Shown: positions 36,957 through 47,695 of the stretch, piece by piece
How positions within the stretch are numbered: the stretch's first letter is position 1
Layout of the letters: every line of letters begins with the position of its first letter
From: Amaurobius ferox
Taxonomy: Eukaryota > Arthropoda > Arachnida > Araneae > Amaurobiidae
Direction: 5' to 3'
DNA length: 64,000 nt
Assembly: GCA_951213105.1 (NCBI GenBank)
Contig: OX578153.1
Coordinates: 53,412,520 to 53,476,519, forward strand
Translations under genes and position numbers: made by a program
The notes under the pieces: model-generated
Seen by the model: only the letters and a program-made list of their open reading frames with translations
The model's database searches: none
What the model was told of the DNA's origin: nothing

Positions 36957-37635
36957 TCTATATATATAAAGAAGAAACGTATGTATGTATGTATGTATGT
37001 ATGTATGTATGATCCAACATCACGGGAGAACGGCTGAACCGAATTTGATGAAATTTCGTGGGCAGTCTTGATAGCCTGACTTAAAATTTAGTCTATGTTT
37101 CGAGTTTCTACAACCAAGCGTTCTTCGTCCAAACAGTTACCTTACACCTTTCTGGTAGGTCGGACGGTCTGGGTTTCAACAACATCAACATCAACCAAGC
37201 GTTCTTGAGATATTAGTGAAAAACAAAACTTTCGTTTGTCTCATCATAACGGGAGAACAGTTACACCGAATTTAATGATCTTTTGTGCGTAGCTTTGAAA
37301 TAGCCTCCCATAAATTTAACACCTAGTTTTGAGTTTCTAAAACCAGGGGTTGTCGAGATATTAATGGAAACCGAAACATTTTAATAGGAGTTTTACTCTC
37401 GAACTCCATGATCCCCAACGAGAAAGGTTAGAAATCGCTGGTTTAAAACATGAAAGTTAATTAAATCCCTGAGTTTTGTGGGAGTTTATTGAACGTATGA
37501 GTTACTTTTGAAAATCGCAGGTTTGAAATATGAATTTAAATGGACACTTTATCACCATGGCTTATTTTTTACAGCCTTATTCAAAAAATTTTATTGATTT
37601 GAATAATAAATAAATGAATATAAATATATCTATCT
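36957..37635 (+). mobile_element. Helitron family D, 5' half
   Basis: Begins TCTATATATATAAAGAAGAA with (GTAT)n instead of (TCTG)n, then CATCACGGGAGAACGGCTGA and ACCGAATTTGATGAAATTTC. The ~165-bp motif unit is repeated twice. No 3' end is found before the (TA)n tract. Confidence 0.7.
37126..37191 (+). mobile_element. 66-bp SINE 3'-tail insertion with 15-bp target duplication
   Basis: It contains only CAGTTACCTTACACCTTTCT, the GGTAGGTCGGACGGTCTGGG end and an AACAACATCAACAT tail. CAACCAAGCGTTCTT occurs on both sides (37111-37125 and 37192-37206), and the paralogous Helitron lacks the insert. Confidence 0.85.
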
Positions 37636-37644
37636 ATCTATCTA

Positions 37645-37729
<85 letters not shown>

Positions 37730-37745
37730 GTATATATATATATAT
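37636..37745. repeat. (TATC)n and (TA)n microsatellite
   Basis: Five or so TATC units pass into ~100 bp of alternating TA with occasional TATG interruptions. Confidence 0.95.
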
Positions 37746-37780
37746 TTATATCTACAGATATAAAGGTAGAAGGTGCTTAT

Positions 37781-38505
37781 ATGGTGAGAAACAGTAATGA
37801 GATTATTCAGATTTTGAAAAATATACCAAATAGGCTTTATTATAAAAGTTTCGATTTTAGCGACTTGTTTAATGACATTGACATTGATAACTTATACAAT
37901 ATCGTAATGGATTTGTATGAAAGATACGATTTGCAGTCTTTTATAGCATTGAGTAAATACAGAGTATTAGTGACCTTGGTTTCGTCCATTTTAGCAGATA
38001 TTTATCTAAACAAATTTGAAATGGGAACAGGTCTGCTGAACGAATTAGTGTATATACGTTACGTCGACGACATATTATTGGCTACGGAGGAAGAGAATTA
38101 TGTTATGGATTTCAGTTTCTATCCTGATACATTGAGTTTGACAGAGACACTTCTCAAAACTCAGATGAAAGTATTGATTTTTTGGATCTAAATATCAAAA
38201 GTCTGGAGGACAAAACTATTTATGAAATATACAACAGGAGAGATGGATTCAATTTCAAGATTAATAGAGCAATACCATGGAGCTCAAATTTACACGAAAA
38301 CGTATTTCGTAATATTATTGTGAATCTTCTCACAAGAAGCTATAAATTGAATAGTAGTATTGAGGATCGGGATAAATGCATTGGGAAATATATGAAAGAC
38401 GTAATAGAACAGGGGTATCCACAGAAGTTCTTAACCGATGTTATTACTGGTTTTTTCAGAATAACTGTAACTGAGTGTTGCATGCGTTTTGGATACAAAT
38501 CATAG
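37781..38505 (+). pseudogene. Decayed reverse transcriptase (Penelope-like or related)
   Basis: Two overlapping frames (37781-38191 and 38182-38505) must be joined by a frameshift near 38170. The first has a palm-like [10 protein letters not shown] near residue 24, [13 protein letters not shown] and the catalytic box YVDDILL near residue 90. The second opens with FLDLNI-type sequence and has HENVFRNI and GYPQKF near its end, the order seen in Penelope-like RTs. The spacing between the first aspartate motif and YVDD is shorter than usual, so sequence has been lost. No endonuclease domain or terminal repeats are seen. Another divergent RT lineage is possible. Confidence 0.65.
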
Positions 38506-38803
38506 TAGAGAATATAAAGTGAGTGGCGGAAGAAAGGTTGAGAGCTAAATGCACATTAATAGTGGAGTGCTATGACGATATTTCGGAGGTCAAGGACTTT
38601 GTGTTTTTAGGGTAGGTATCCTTATGGATATCATCGAAGAGAGTAAGTAATACGTGGGAATGAAGGTTTTGTGGTAATGGAGTAGGTATTGGTATTTGTG
38701 TCTGATTGTTTGTATCGGGGTTTATGCCTTTTTCCACTTTCGTATTGTTTTGTATTGTACTGTTTTGTAGTGTATATCTTCAAGTATATATCTTTATCAA
38801 ATT

Positions 38804-38896
38804 GGTACCGGCCTCCGGGAGTGTTTGCCGCGGCTCTAAGCATGCTTTAACCGGGGAGTGGGGGTCACAATCCCCCCACGGCCACTTTGTGGTACT
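38804..38896. repeat. GC-rich structured repeat, copy 1
   Basis: A 93-nt GC-rich island in AT-rich DNA. Outer stem GTACC/GGTAC, arm CTCCGGGAG, palindrome AAGCATGCTT and hairpin GTGGGGG/CCCCCAC. A second copy is at 52648-52739. It could be a small pol III or structured RNA-derived repeat, and the strand is unknown. Confidence 0.6.
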
Positions 38897-38944
38897 CGAT
38901 TTAATCATTTCTCTTTGATCTATTTGGAAATTTCTCTCTCTCTC

Positions 38945-39176
38945 TCTATATATATATATAAAAAAAGAAGAAACGTATGTGTGTATGATGCAATGGATCT
39001 GATTGGCCAAAGAGTGGCCAATGAGATCCATTTTTTTTCTTACATAAAGCAATGCATTTACTTCTTTCACAGTAAAAGAAACAATGTATAAGATTCACTA
39101 CCCTATATGTTCCGGTATTATTTTTATCAGAGTTTTGCATTGTAAATCCCGTGCAACGCCGGGTAATCGCTGCTAG
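38945..39176 (+). mobile_element. 232-bp mini-Helitron, family D ends
   Basis: 5' TCTATATATATATATAAAAA and 3' hairpin CCCGTGCAACGCCGGG then TAATCGCTGCTAG, followed by T. It contains almost nothing but ends. The same 3' end occurs at about 57090. Confidence 0.82.
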
Positions 39177-40394
39177 TATCTTATAAATGAACGGATTGAT
39201 TTTTTTTAATTATATTAATTATAGACTGCGTACATCACCTTCATTTATTTTGGCAAAGAGTTTTCAAACTTATTGTGTTTAGCCAATAAATTCGCATATT
39301 GCGTTTAGCCAATAAATTCATTTAGTCGATTGCTGAAACAGAATAAGAGTAGAACGGGTATATCATCTAATATAATTTAAGTGTTTTCATGTAGCATATA
39401 CAAACGGGATCAGGATGTTTTATTCTTCAGAACTGCAAATTCAGATCTACGAATTTGACGGCATATCGCTAACTTGGAAACTTTTCTTAAACGCTGCCAA
39501 ATTGACGAAATTGTCGCCAAATTGATAAAAACGACGCTAAATTAATGAAATGAATTTTGTTTTGTTCGAAGTACCGAGATGATGTTTCGGTAGCATTTGT
39601 CTGTCAGTCCAACTGTCCTACTTAATAACACATTTAGCGAATTTTTAAAATGTCACCAAATTGATAAAAACATTTGTAAATCCATAAAAATACCTTGAAA
39701 TTGAAAAAAATTTCGCTAAATAAATGAAATTGTGTTTTTTAGGGATAGTATTATGATGATGTTTCGTAAATTTGTCGCCAAGTGGGAGTGTTAGTTCTAC
39801 AGTCCCACTTGGCGATAAATTTGGCGATTTTTTAAAATGTTGCTAAATTGACGAAAATGTCGCCAAATTAATAAAACGACGTTAAATTCATCAAAATGTC
39901 ACTGAAGAGATAAAAATTCAATATTTTGCATAATTAAGTACGATTTTCTCGATAACCTCAGTTGTTTTGTGAGAATAAAAAAAAAAAACTTTTTCAAAAT
40001 TTGTTTACAAACTGGAAGAGGATGCTTTCAAATTTCAAGAGAATTCAGATCAAACTGCGAAGATTATTTTATATATCGAGTCCAGAGATTCTTATGCATT
40101 TTTAAAAATAATTTCGTTAAATATTTTAATAGAATATTTTGAACAACAAAGTCATTTGGAATACTATAAGAATGTACACATAATTGTGAATTTAAATTTT
40201 TTTTTACTTTCCTTATATATATAATGTATAAGGAAAGTATTGTAACGGGTCGAAAATTCGAATTCGAGTTTTCGACGGGAGAGCAAGTTTCAAGCATCCC
40301 TGATCACGAATTAAACATTTTTGAAGTGATGTCTGTGTGTGTGTGTGTGTGTGTGTGAAAGTATGTGTGTGTGTGTGTGTGTGTGCGCGCGCGC

Positions 40395-40438
<44 letters not shown>

Positions 40439-41247
40439 AGACGATAACTGACGAACGAATGGACCGATTTGAACGAAATTTGGTACAAAAATCACAATCC
40501 GTAAACACTGGAAATCTATTGTTTTTATATGCAATTGAATGTTCAGAAACCCCCTAAATTTTCGAGGAAAATTTTGAAAAAATCGTCAAAAAATCAAAAT
40601 CACTAATAAAGTTACGCAAACAGGCATTTCTTATGTAAATTTTCATTAGAAAACGATTGACATAAATTTTAAAACGCTAACATGAACCGCTCTCGAGATA
40701 TTGCACATTTGTCAAAAAAATTATCACAAATTCATATAAAATAAAAAAAAATTTTTCCTATTGAGAAACATGTTCACTTTTCATATGTAATACCATGCGA
40801 TAAATTTGGTGACATCATTTTCGTGGAACTAGCTAGTTCTATTCATGCAAAAAGATACTTTGAATAATACTTTTGTATTTAAATGCCAATAGTTATTTAT
40901 CTGCTGTAAGAATAACTTATTTCTCGCTTCTTAACTTATTCTTCCCATAACGCTTGGCGATATTTTGGCGACGAATATGGAGGAATGTCGCCAACTTGGC
41001 GACATTTATAATTGTTGTTAAATTAACAAAAATCTCGCCAAATGAATAAAAATGACGCCAAATCAATGAAAATGACGACTAATTGAAGGAAATACAATAT
41101 TTTGGAAATAATATAAATATCTACTATAAAAATAACATTTTTTTAACTGCAAATGTAGTAAATCCATTGCATTATATAAAGAAAGTCATGTGTTGCCCAC
41201 ATCAGATTTTTTTATATACTTCGTACGAAGAGCGTGTATGCTGCTAG
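39177..41247 (+). mobile_element. CTAG-family Helitron relic H7, split by a family B element
   Basis: 5' truncated. It retains three 20-bp units (39493-39552), the CAGTCCCACTTGGCG block and, after the B6 insertion, the 3' end TCGTACGAAGAGCGTG followed by TATGCTGCTAG. B6 occupies 40204-41206. Confidence 0.75.
40204..41206 (-). mobile_element. Family B element, copy B6, nested in a Helitron
   Basis: From hairpin TTACTTTCCTTATATATATA to CCACATCAGA. The GT tract is the longest of the family (40332-40437) and includes a GCGCGC interruption. The palindrome and the 20-bp units are present near 40985-41080. A duplicated stretch (TTATTTCTCGCTTCTTAACT) enlarges it. Confidence 0.88.
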
Positions 41248-42114
41248 TATATAATATAAAGAAGCATACAATTCACAATCATGTGCAAATTCCTAAACTA
41301 TTTATTCAACATATTCAATTAAAATATTTAAATTAATGCTTTTAAAATGAAGTTTAAGAATCATTGTTCTCTCTGTATAAAATTTATCTTCACAGACTGA
41401 TCTGAAGAATAAAACAGACTGGTCTTGTTTGTAAACAAATTTACAAAACATTTGGAATTAAATTATTATATGACAAAATGAAAGCGCTAAAATGTATGGG
41501 AAGATACAAACACCTATATTCTCGTAGATTAGATTTACTTGTATACTGATAGAAAAATACCAATACTACAATATATGAGTTTCAACCGTTTTTGCTAAAA
41601 TAAAACAGAAGACTTAATAAATTGAAAATATCAGTAATCTCAGTAATTTTTAAACCTGAAGACCGTAATTGATATAATCTATAAGTCAAAATTGCAATTT
41701 CCATAAAATGTATTTTATATACATTTTCTTGTTATTTAAATCGGAAAGAGATTTAATAAAATTCATCTGCAGCATAAACGCATTGAATTAAAATGCTTTG
41801 CTAAGTGACATATCATTTTCATCAAATAAACTTAAGGGAAAAATATCGTTTGCTTAATGCTATGTCTACGGAAGGTTTTACTGTACGTTTTTAATTCATT
41901 TCTAGACAACTCCTGGTTCTATGAACTCGAAACATGGACTATATTTTAAGTGGGGCTATTCCAAGGCTACCTACAAAATTTCATGAAATTCGGTTTAGCC
42001 ATTCTCCCGTGATTATGAGACGAACACATAGATAGACAGACAGAAAGACAGATAGACAGAAAGACAGCTAGACAGAAAGACAGAAAGACAGATGTTCAAT
42101 GTTACTTATATAGA
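41248..42114 (-). mobile_element. CTAG-family Helitron H8, 3' end truncated
   Basis: The 5' terminus TCTATATAAGTAACATTGAA (minus strand) and a CAGA/AAGA microsatellite (42027-42092) are intact. The last ~30 bp of the 3' end are missing because H7 abuts at TATATAATATAAAG. Confidence 0.75.
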
Positions 42115-43100
42115 TAGAAATTATTTTTATATATTCATCATTTGGACGCTATATCCAACAAGATTATTTACATTTTATCTATTAGGTTCGGAGGTATAAA
42201 CGTCCAAAGTGTTTACATTTTTCGTAATGCTCCTTTCCTTTAAGAGAAAACCCAATCATAGATCTTATTGACATCAAAAATTGATGGTGTCCTAGACTAT
42301 TTTCCCAACATAGATATGTATACGTACACTGCATAATATTTGATGTGTTGAACCATATCCACCTATATTTAGATAGAGGTGACTATGGTTGAACGTATGA
42401 TTTTCCTATAATTGAACAGAATTTGATATTTCTGAAAGAGATGGAATAGGTAGATGGAGATTTATTCTAGAATAATAGTGGTAATATAAATAGTCTTGTC
42501 ATGAAAAGTTACGAATACAGTAAACTAATCAGTATCATTTTAACGCGTGAGTTAACTGCCAAATTTCATGAAATTTCGTTCGTTTATTTTTTTTTATATA
42601 GCATAAATACATACATTGCACACATGGTCAAAATATACGGACAGATATATAGACATACAATGGCAAACACAAAAAGTGGACTGAAAAAAGTTTCAAAAAG
42701 TGGATCCGTATTCTACAGTATTAAACATGTGTAAATCAGTCGAAAATTCTATTTGCAATTTTCAACCCCATTCTACGACACTCCTTGTAAATTATGTTAG
42801 GATGCATTGGGGGGAAATTAAAAAAAATGATGTAGGCAGTACATGACTTTCTGGACACACTCAACCTCATTGCTGTTTTCCCTTCCAGATGGCATTGAAT
42901 TGACTTAAATTGTACATGCAACAGATACACATATTTGAAGTTAAATAATTATTTTATAGTTCCTATTCGGCTAACCATTCCATTTAGTTAATTTTAAAGT
43001 AGTGAAAACATTCCAGATCGAAGAAAGACGCCAATGTTAAATTTTACCTAACGCTGATATGAATAAGAGGCAAAAACAGGACCTATACAAAACAATAATT
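42115..43100. other. No gene; remnant of another hairpin-type element
   Basis: Around 42540-42860 the AAATTTCATGAAATTTCG motif, an ATATAGACATACA tract and a terminal GATGTAGGCAGTACATGACT recall the A/B/F architecture with different sequence. The rest is unrecognised AT-rich DNA. Confidence 0.4.
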
Positions 43101-43126
43101 TTTATCATTCATAAAACATATGGCGC

Positions 43127-43507
43127 TCAATAATACTCTTCACAGTCGTCTTCATCATCACTCATATATTCTTGATCTTCAAACCGTATCATCTTCGGAG
43201 CATTATCCCACATGAACATTCTGGGATCGTAAGGTTGGCAACCACATATGCAGCATCTGAAACAGTGGTAAGTAACTAAACCTCTGCAATCTGGGCATTT
43301 CTCTTGATCGCCCGAAGAAAGAGTTTCGTACTCAGCCATCTTGCAACGGGTGCAGAGGCGTTGCTGATCTGTCTGTTGCTTGTTCCCATTCATGTTCAAA
43401 CGTGTCTTGAAGGGATGTTTGGCCTTCCTGGCATCGCCCTTACCTACCATCATCATTGGCGTTTGTCTGGGTCCTTTTCGATTTGGAGGAAGACTGTACA
43501 AAACCAT
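43127..43507 (-). CDS. Cysteine-rich acidic-tailed protein, probable host gene exon
   Basis: This is the only frame in the window with a convincing gene character: 126 codons, mixed base composition and no repeat content. The N-terminal 50 residues are basic. A cluster of cysteines follows: C52-x2-C55, C71-x2-C74, then HCFRCCICGC at 81-90, which suggests two zinc knuckle or ribbon-like sites. The C-terminus is strongly acidic (SDDEDDCEEYY). ATG sits in GGAAAATGG. Sixteen nucleotides upstream the minus strand reads TATTTTTTTTCTAG, a good splice acceptor, so this is probably a coding exon preceded by an intron. No stop separates acceptor and ATG, so coding could extend upstream. The exon ends with TGA and no clear polyadenylation signal was found. 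I do not recognise the family; nuclear or RNA-associated roles would be guesses. Confidence 0.65.
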   Translation of the reverse strand: MVLYSLPPNRKGPRQTPMMMVGKGDARKAKHPFKTRLNMNGNKQQTDQQRLCTRCKMAEYETLSSGDQEKCPDCRGLVTYHCFRCCICGCQPYDPRMFMWDNAPKMIRFEDQEYMSDDEDDCEEYY

Positions 43508-43527
43508 TTTCCTTGGTAGTTTTCTAG
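43508..43527 (-). other. Splice acceptor and 5' leader of the cysteine-rich gene
   Basis: The minus strand shows a pyrimidine run ending CTAG with AG at 43525-43524, giving a 16-nt leader AAAACTACCAAGGAAA before ATG. It supports a spliced transcript. Confidence 0.5.
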
Positions 43528-43611
43528 AAAAAAAATATTAGGAGTGTAAGTATTCACTCGATTGTCTGATATGCTCAACTTTCATATTGTTGAAGTCCAT
43601 TTATGTCATAA

Positions 43612-44385
43612 CTAGCAGATATGCTCGGCGCTGCTTGTTATCAAAATGTGCAAATTATAGTAGTATTCTAAATAATATTAATCTTCAGAAATTATTAATA
43701 TATCAAATTTAACTCCCTTAAAACATGAATAGGAATTTCTGTTATCGCCATGCAAAGTTATACGGACTGGCAAATCTGAAGAATAAGATATTCTGTTCTC
43801 GTTCGTAAGCAATTGTAATCAAAGATTGTAAGTTTGGTAAATTTACGTCCAAAATCAAACGTTAAAATAACAGCAAAAGTTGTTATACCTGTTCTATTTT
43901 TATTATGTCACAAATTGCAATAGTAGTTTAAACATAATTGGAAATACATGAATTTGAAAAAAAATTGCCTAGATAAAAAGCAGATGGTTTAAAAAATTGA
44001 AAGTATCAATAATTTCTGGAATATTATACATCAAAACCGAAGTTGTTATGACGCACACACGCACAATCAATATATTACTGCTCATTTATAAAATTTATTC
44101 CTCTGTGATATTTTTTATTTAAATAGCATGGATTGAATCAAAATCGTCTAATGTATAAAATTCCGTTGCTGAGCAACATGATGCAGTTTTCTTCAACTAA
44201 AGTTTCAGAAAACAATACTAATAGGCTGAATTTTACTCATTTCTTCGAAATGTTTTTATTAATATTTCGACCGACAACCGCTGAGTTTACTAATTATAGA
44301 CGGGGTTACTCTTTCTACAAAAGAGAATAACCATAGGCAACAGACGAACAAACATATTTTCAATCATATATAAACAGGTAAACTT
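43612..44385 (-). mobile_element. Degenerate minus-strand Helitron relic
   Basis: Left end CTAGCAGATATGCTCG resembles the Helitron 3' end with a decayed hairpin. AATGTGCAAATTATAG and CTGGCAAATCTGAAGAATAA follow the H3/H4 order. The 5' end is only suggested near CAATCATATATAAAC. Confidence 0.5.
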
Positions 44386-45408
44386 TACTATGACGTGAAT
44401 CTAGAGTTGCCAAATGCTGAAGGTCGAAAGAGGGTTTCCAGATTTGAGAATTTATCTCCAATTTGGCGACTTTTTGAAGATTCTAAAAACACGTCGAAAT
44501 AACCAGTATTCATCGAAATATGAAATATTTCTAGAACTTTTTATAGAGCGGGTGTATAAAAGAAGTCACTCCTCAGGTTGGGAGCAGTAGACGAGATACG
44601 AGCTACACTGAACTGTGACTTACATCAATGTTTTGAGAATAGTAGAAGCTGTTTTGTGAAATGTGATAAGACATTAGTTTGAAATAGTATCAGTCGTTTT
44701 GTGAAATTAGTGGAGCATTTATTTAAGTGCTGTTTTACTATATATTGTTCATGTTTACGCTGTGCTTGTGAATACACGTGTTAGCTATGCAGGAATTTGG
44801 ACTTATTTTTGTATTCTGAGACCACACCCACGATTACAGATGATTCTTCGAACAGTATCAAATATATTTTTCTTCCCACTCTATAGAAACGTGATATTTA
44901 GTTTACTACTAAACTTAATTAAAGGAAATGTTGCACCATTCGCAATAAATGTTGGAAATGTCCTCCACTCACATCCAGAAACTCTAAAACACAACGCTCC
45001 AGTTTCATCCTTTACATGGCTATGCAAAATTTGCCTGGTTCTTTATTCTTCCAACCCAAAATGTATTCAGGAATTCGCGCTGATTTATCTTTATCGACAT
45101 TGTTATACAATAATGTTTCACAGTATTCATGCTCCGTAACGGTATATTCAGCCGTCCTGAACAATGTTAAACAACCCAAAGGAATACGAAACCGAATAGA
45201 AATAGCGTGTTTGAGCCATCTAGGGGGAGGGGGGGGGGTTGTCACAATAATTCATCGTGTAATCAGGAATATCGCTGCTGCATATTTCTTAAGGAACAAT
45301 GTCACTTGAGAAATAAACATCCTGCTTCTATGTAGAGGGAAAATGAAATTATTGTTAGTTCTTTGGCGACACTACCTAGCGAAACACTTTAAAAAGAAAG
45401 TAAAAAAA
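44386..45408. other. Unrecognised segment with promoter-like and purine-rich elements
   Basis: A frame of 125 codons at 44762-45139 has no recognisable domain. TATAAAAG near 44555 and a 15-base G/A run at 45224-45237 followed by TTGTCAC are the kinds of signals found in LTR retrotransposons, but I could not find paired LTRs. Confidence 0.3.
44555..44590 (+). promoter_or_regulatory. Candidate core promoter (TATA plus initiator)
   Basis: TATAAAAG starts at 44555 and GCAGTAG follows about 30 bp later, the spacing expected of an arthropod TATA/initiator pair. No downstream gene is identified. Confidence 0.25.
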
Positions 45409-46365
45409 TCTGATGTGGGCAGCACATAACTTTCCTTATATATTGCAACGAATTTACTATTTTTACAGTAAAAAGAAATATGTTATTCCTAGATACTTGG
45501 ATTCTTTCCAAGATATTGAAGTTTCATCAATTAGTCGTCATTTCCATTGATTTAGCGTCATTTTCATCCATTTGTTGAGATTTTCGTTAATTTGGTAACA
45601 TTTAAAAAAGTCGCCAAGTTGGCGATATTCCGCCAAATTCGTCGCCAAAATCTTCCCAAGCATTATGGACGTAGAAGCAAGTTGTTCTTATAGCAGATAA
45701 ATGACTATCGGTGTTCAAATACAAAAGTATTACTCAGAGTGTCTTTTCTCATGAATGGAATGAGCTAGATACACGAGATTTAAAGTTCCACGAGTCACCA
45801 AATATATCGCATGATATTACACATGAAAAGTGAACATGTTTCTCAACAGTTAATATTTTTTTTTAATTTATTGGATTTTTTGATAAATTTATTTGGAAAA
45901 TGTACAATATCTCTAGAACGGCTCATGCTAAAGTTATAAAGGTTGCATCAATCATTTTCTAAGGAAAAATTACATTAGAAATGTGTCTATTTGCGTAACA
46001 TTATTAAAGGTTTTGATTTTTTGATGATTTTTTTTCAAAATTTCACTCAAAAATTTAGAGGATTCTGAACATTTGATTGTGTTTAAAAACAATAGGCTTC
46101 CAGGATTCATGGATTGTAAGTTTTGTACCAAATTTAATTCGAATTGCTCCATTCGTTCGTGAGATGTTGTCTCCACAGACTCACTGACACACACACACAC
46201 ACATGCACACACACACACACACATGCACAGAGATCACCTCAAAAATGTTCGATTCGTGATCAGGAATGCTTGAAACGTGTTCTCCCGTCGAAAACTCGAA
46301 TTCGAATTTTCTATCTCGTCACAATACTTTCCTTTTATATTATACTATGTATATAAGGAAAGTAA
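45409..46365 (+). mobile_element. Family B element, copy B7
   Basis: From TCTGATGTGGGCAGCACATA to GGAAAGTAA. GTCGCCAAGTTGGCGATATT is retained. The CA tract (46190-46222) is interrupted by TG. Confidence 0.85.
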
Positions 46366-46613
46366 TAAGAATAGCATTGTACTAAAATTGCTGAATGTCT
46401 TCCCTTTATTTCATCCCATACCACATAACTTCAAAAAAGGGCTCGAATTAAGATTTTAAAACTGGCAACAAATATTGTTTTGAACATTTTTGCAAGTTCT
46501 TGGAATAACCTATTTAACTCACGGCAGTCTGAAGAACCGGGAATGATTTCCAAATTTTAGCTCCAAATTATCCGCTAAAATATTTTCAGTAGTTTCGGTA
46601 TGTCCAATATTTT

Positions 46614-47695
46614 CACTTTCTCATACTATAGAATAAAGTACAGAGAAGGTATTCTTTCCACGGAAATGTTCGATTTTGAAGCCAATATATTTTTTAGGAC
46701 TTCCTGAAAATATTTTGATTATTTCCAGAGTGATGTCCGTCTATCGTCTGTCTGTGTTCTTTGTGTGTGCGATAGCTGAAACATTATTTTTTTTTCCAAT
46801 GGCCAGTACTAGACTCTGTGTCGACTTACGTCGGTTGCCCTATGTACGGCCGAAATCGTGAACCATTTTGCCGTCCTAGGACGTTGCCCAGGCGCACCAG
46901 AGGGGGCGGAACATACTGCGCCCAAAACACACAACATCCATGTCTTACGTAGGACTCGAACCCACAACGTAGCGACCGATCGATCGCTGGAAACGCTCGC
47001 CTTGACCGTTCGGTCACCACGTCGACTTAAATGAGCCAAAAGCACACGGTGTTCCCAGGTGGTCACCCACCCAAGTACTATCCGCGCCCTATGCTGGTTA
47101 ACTTCGGTGATCTAACGGGAACCGGTGTTTTCAGCACGGTAGAGCCGTTGGCTTTCGATAGCTGAAACAAATATTGATGAATTTTCATGAAACTTTATAT
47201 CCGGCTTTGTTAACATAAAATCTAGAACTAGATAGAATTTCTTGAAATTGGAGTGAAAACATCGAAATTTATTTGAATTTTTATATTGTATTAATATGGC
47301 AGCATAGGACAAAATATGACATAACTGTGCATAAAGAGCTTATTTATGGTTTAATTATTCTAAAAGTAAACAATTTCAATAATTGTAGAAAATATATCCG
47401 CTATACAAGTTTTATCTGTGTCGGTCTTAGCCCCTCTGAAGTGTGTGTTACTCCTCCTGAGGTTACATTGAGAAATTGGGTCTCAATCGAATAATTTTTT
47501 TCAAGTCTTTTAGAATGGAGTGTATCATACTATATTTAGGATCATTTGGACCAAAAATAAAAATATTTCACATTTTTTCTTGCAAAATTTGAAAAAAGAA
47601 AAATTACTAGCTACGTAAAAATAGAATCTGGTATGGAAAAGAATCACATTCCAGTTAACTGGAATTATGTTCAGAGATGTTTTTCTTAACATTTT
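46614..47695 (-). mobile_element. Family F element, copy F4, with a SINE inside
   Basis: Hairpin side CACTTTCTCATACTATAG/GAGAAGG, then GTCTATCGTCTGTCTG and GATGAATTTTCATGAAACTT. Sequence on both sides of 46784-47155 rejoins to match F1 near 16060. It runs up to the start of E2. Confidence 0.7.
46784..47155 (-). mobile_element. Full-length 5S rRNA/tRNA chimeric SINE
   Basis: Minus strand: a complete ~119-nt 5S rRNA-like head starting GCCAACGGCTCTACCGTGCT, a tRNA-like module (GTGGTGACCGAACGGTCAAG, B box GGTTCGAGTCC), a body unrelated to either, and a poly(A) tail. The 14-bp duplication CGATAGCTGAAACA flanks it (46770-46783 and 47156-47169). F1 supplies an empty paralogous site. This copy keeps the whole head that 13480-13797 lacks. 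Confidence 0.92.

Noticed and set aside
40213..40557. Frames rich in His-Thr or Cys-Val (also near 14539, 14831, 46144, 62784)
   Set aside because: They translate the CA/GT tracts inside family A and B elements and have no conserved protein signal.
41211..41290. Inversion of the last 30 bp of a Helitron
   Set aside because: It is better explained by plus-strand H7 ending at CTAG directly against a 3'-truncated minus-strand H8.
44386..45408. Solo LTR or gypsy-type element
   Set aside because: A TATA box and a purine tract are visible, but no repeat pair, primer-binding site or gag/pol sequence was found.
47035..47155. A genuine 5S rRNA gene
   Set aside because: It is joined to a tRNA-like module, body and poly(A), is flanked by a 14-bp duplication and lacks a pol III terminator at the 5S end.
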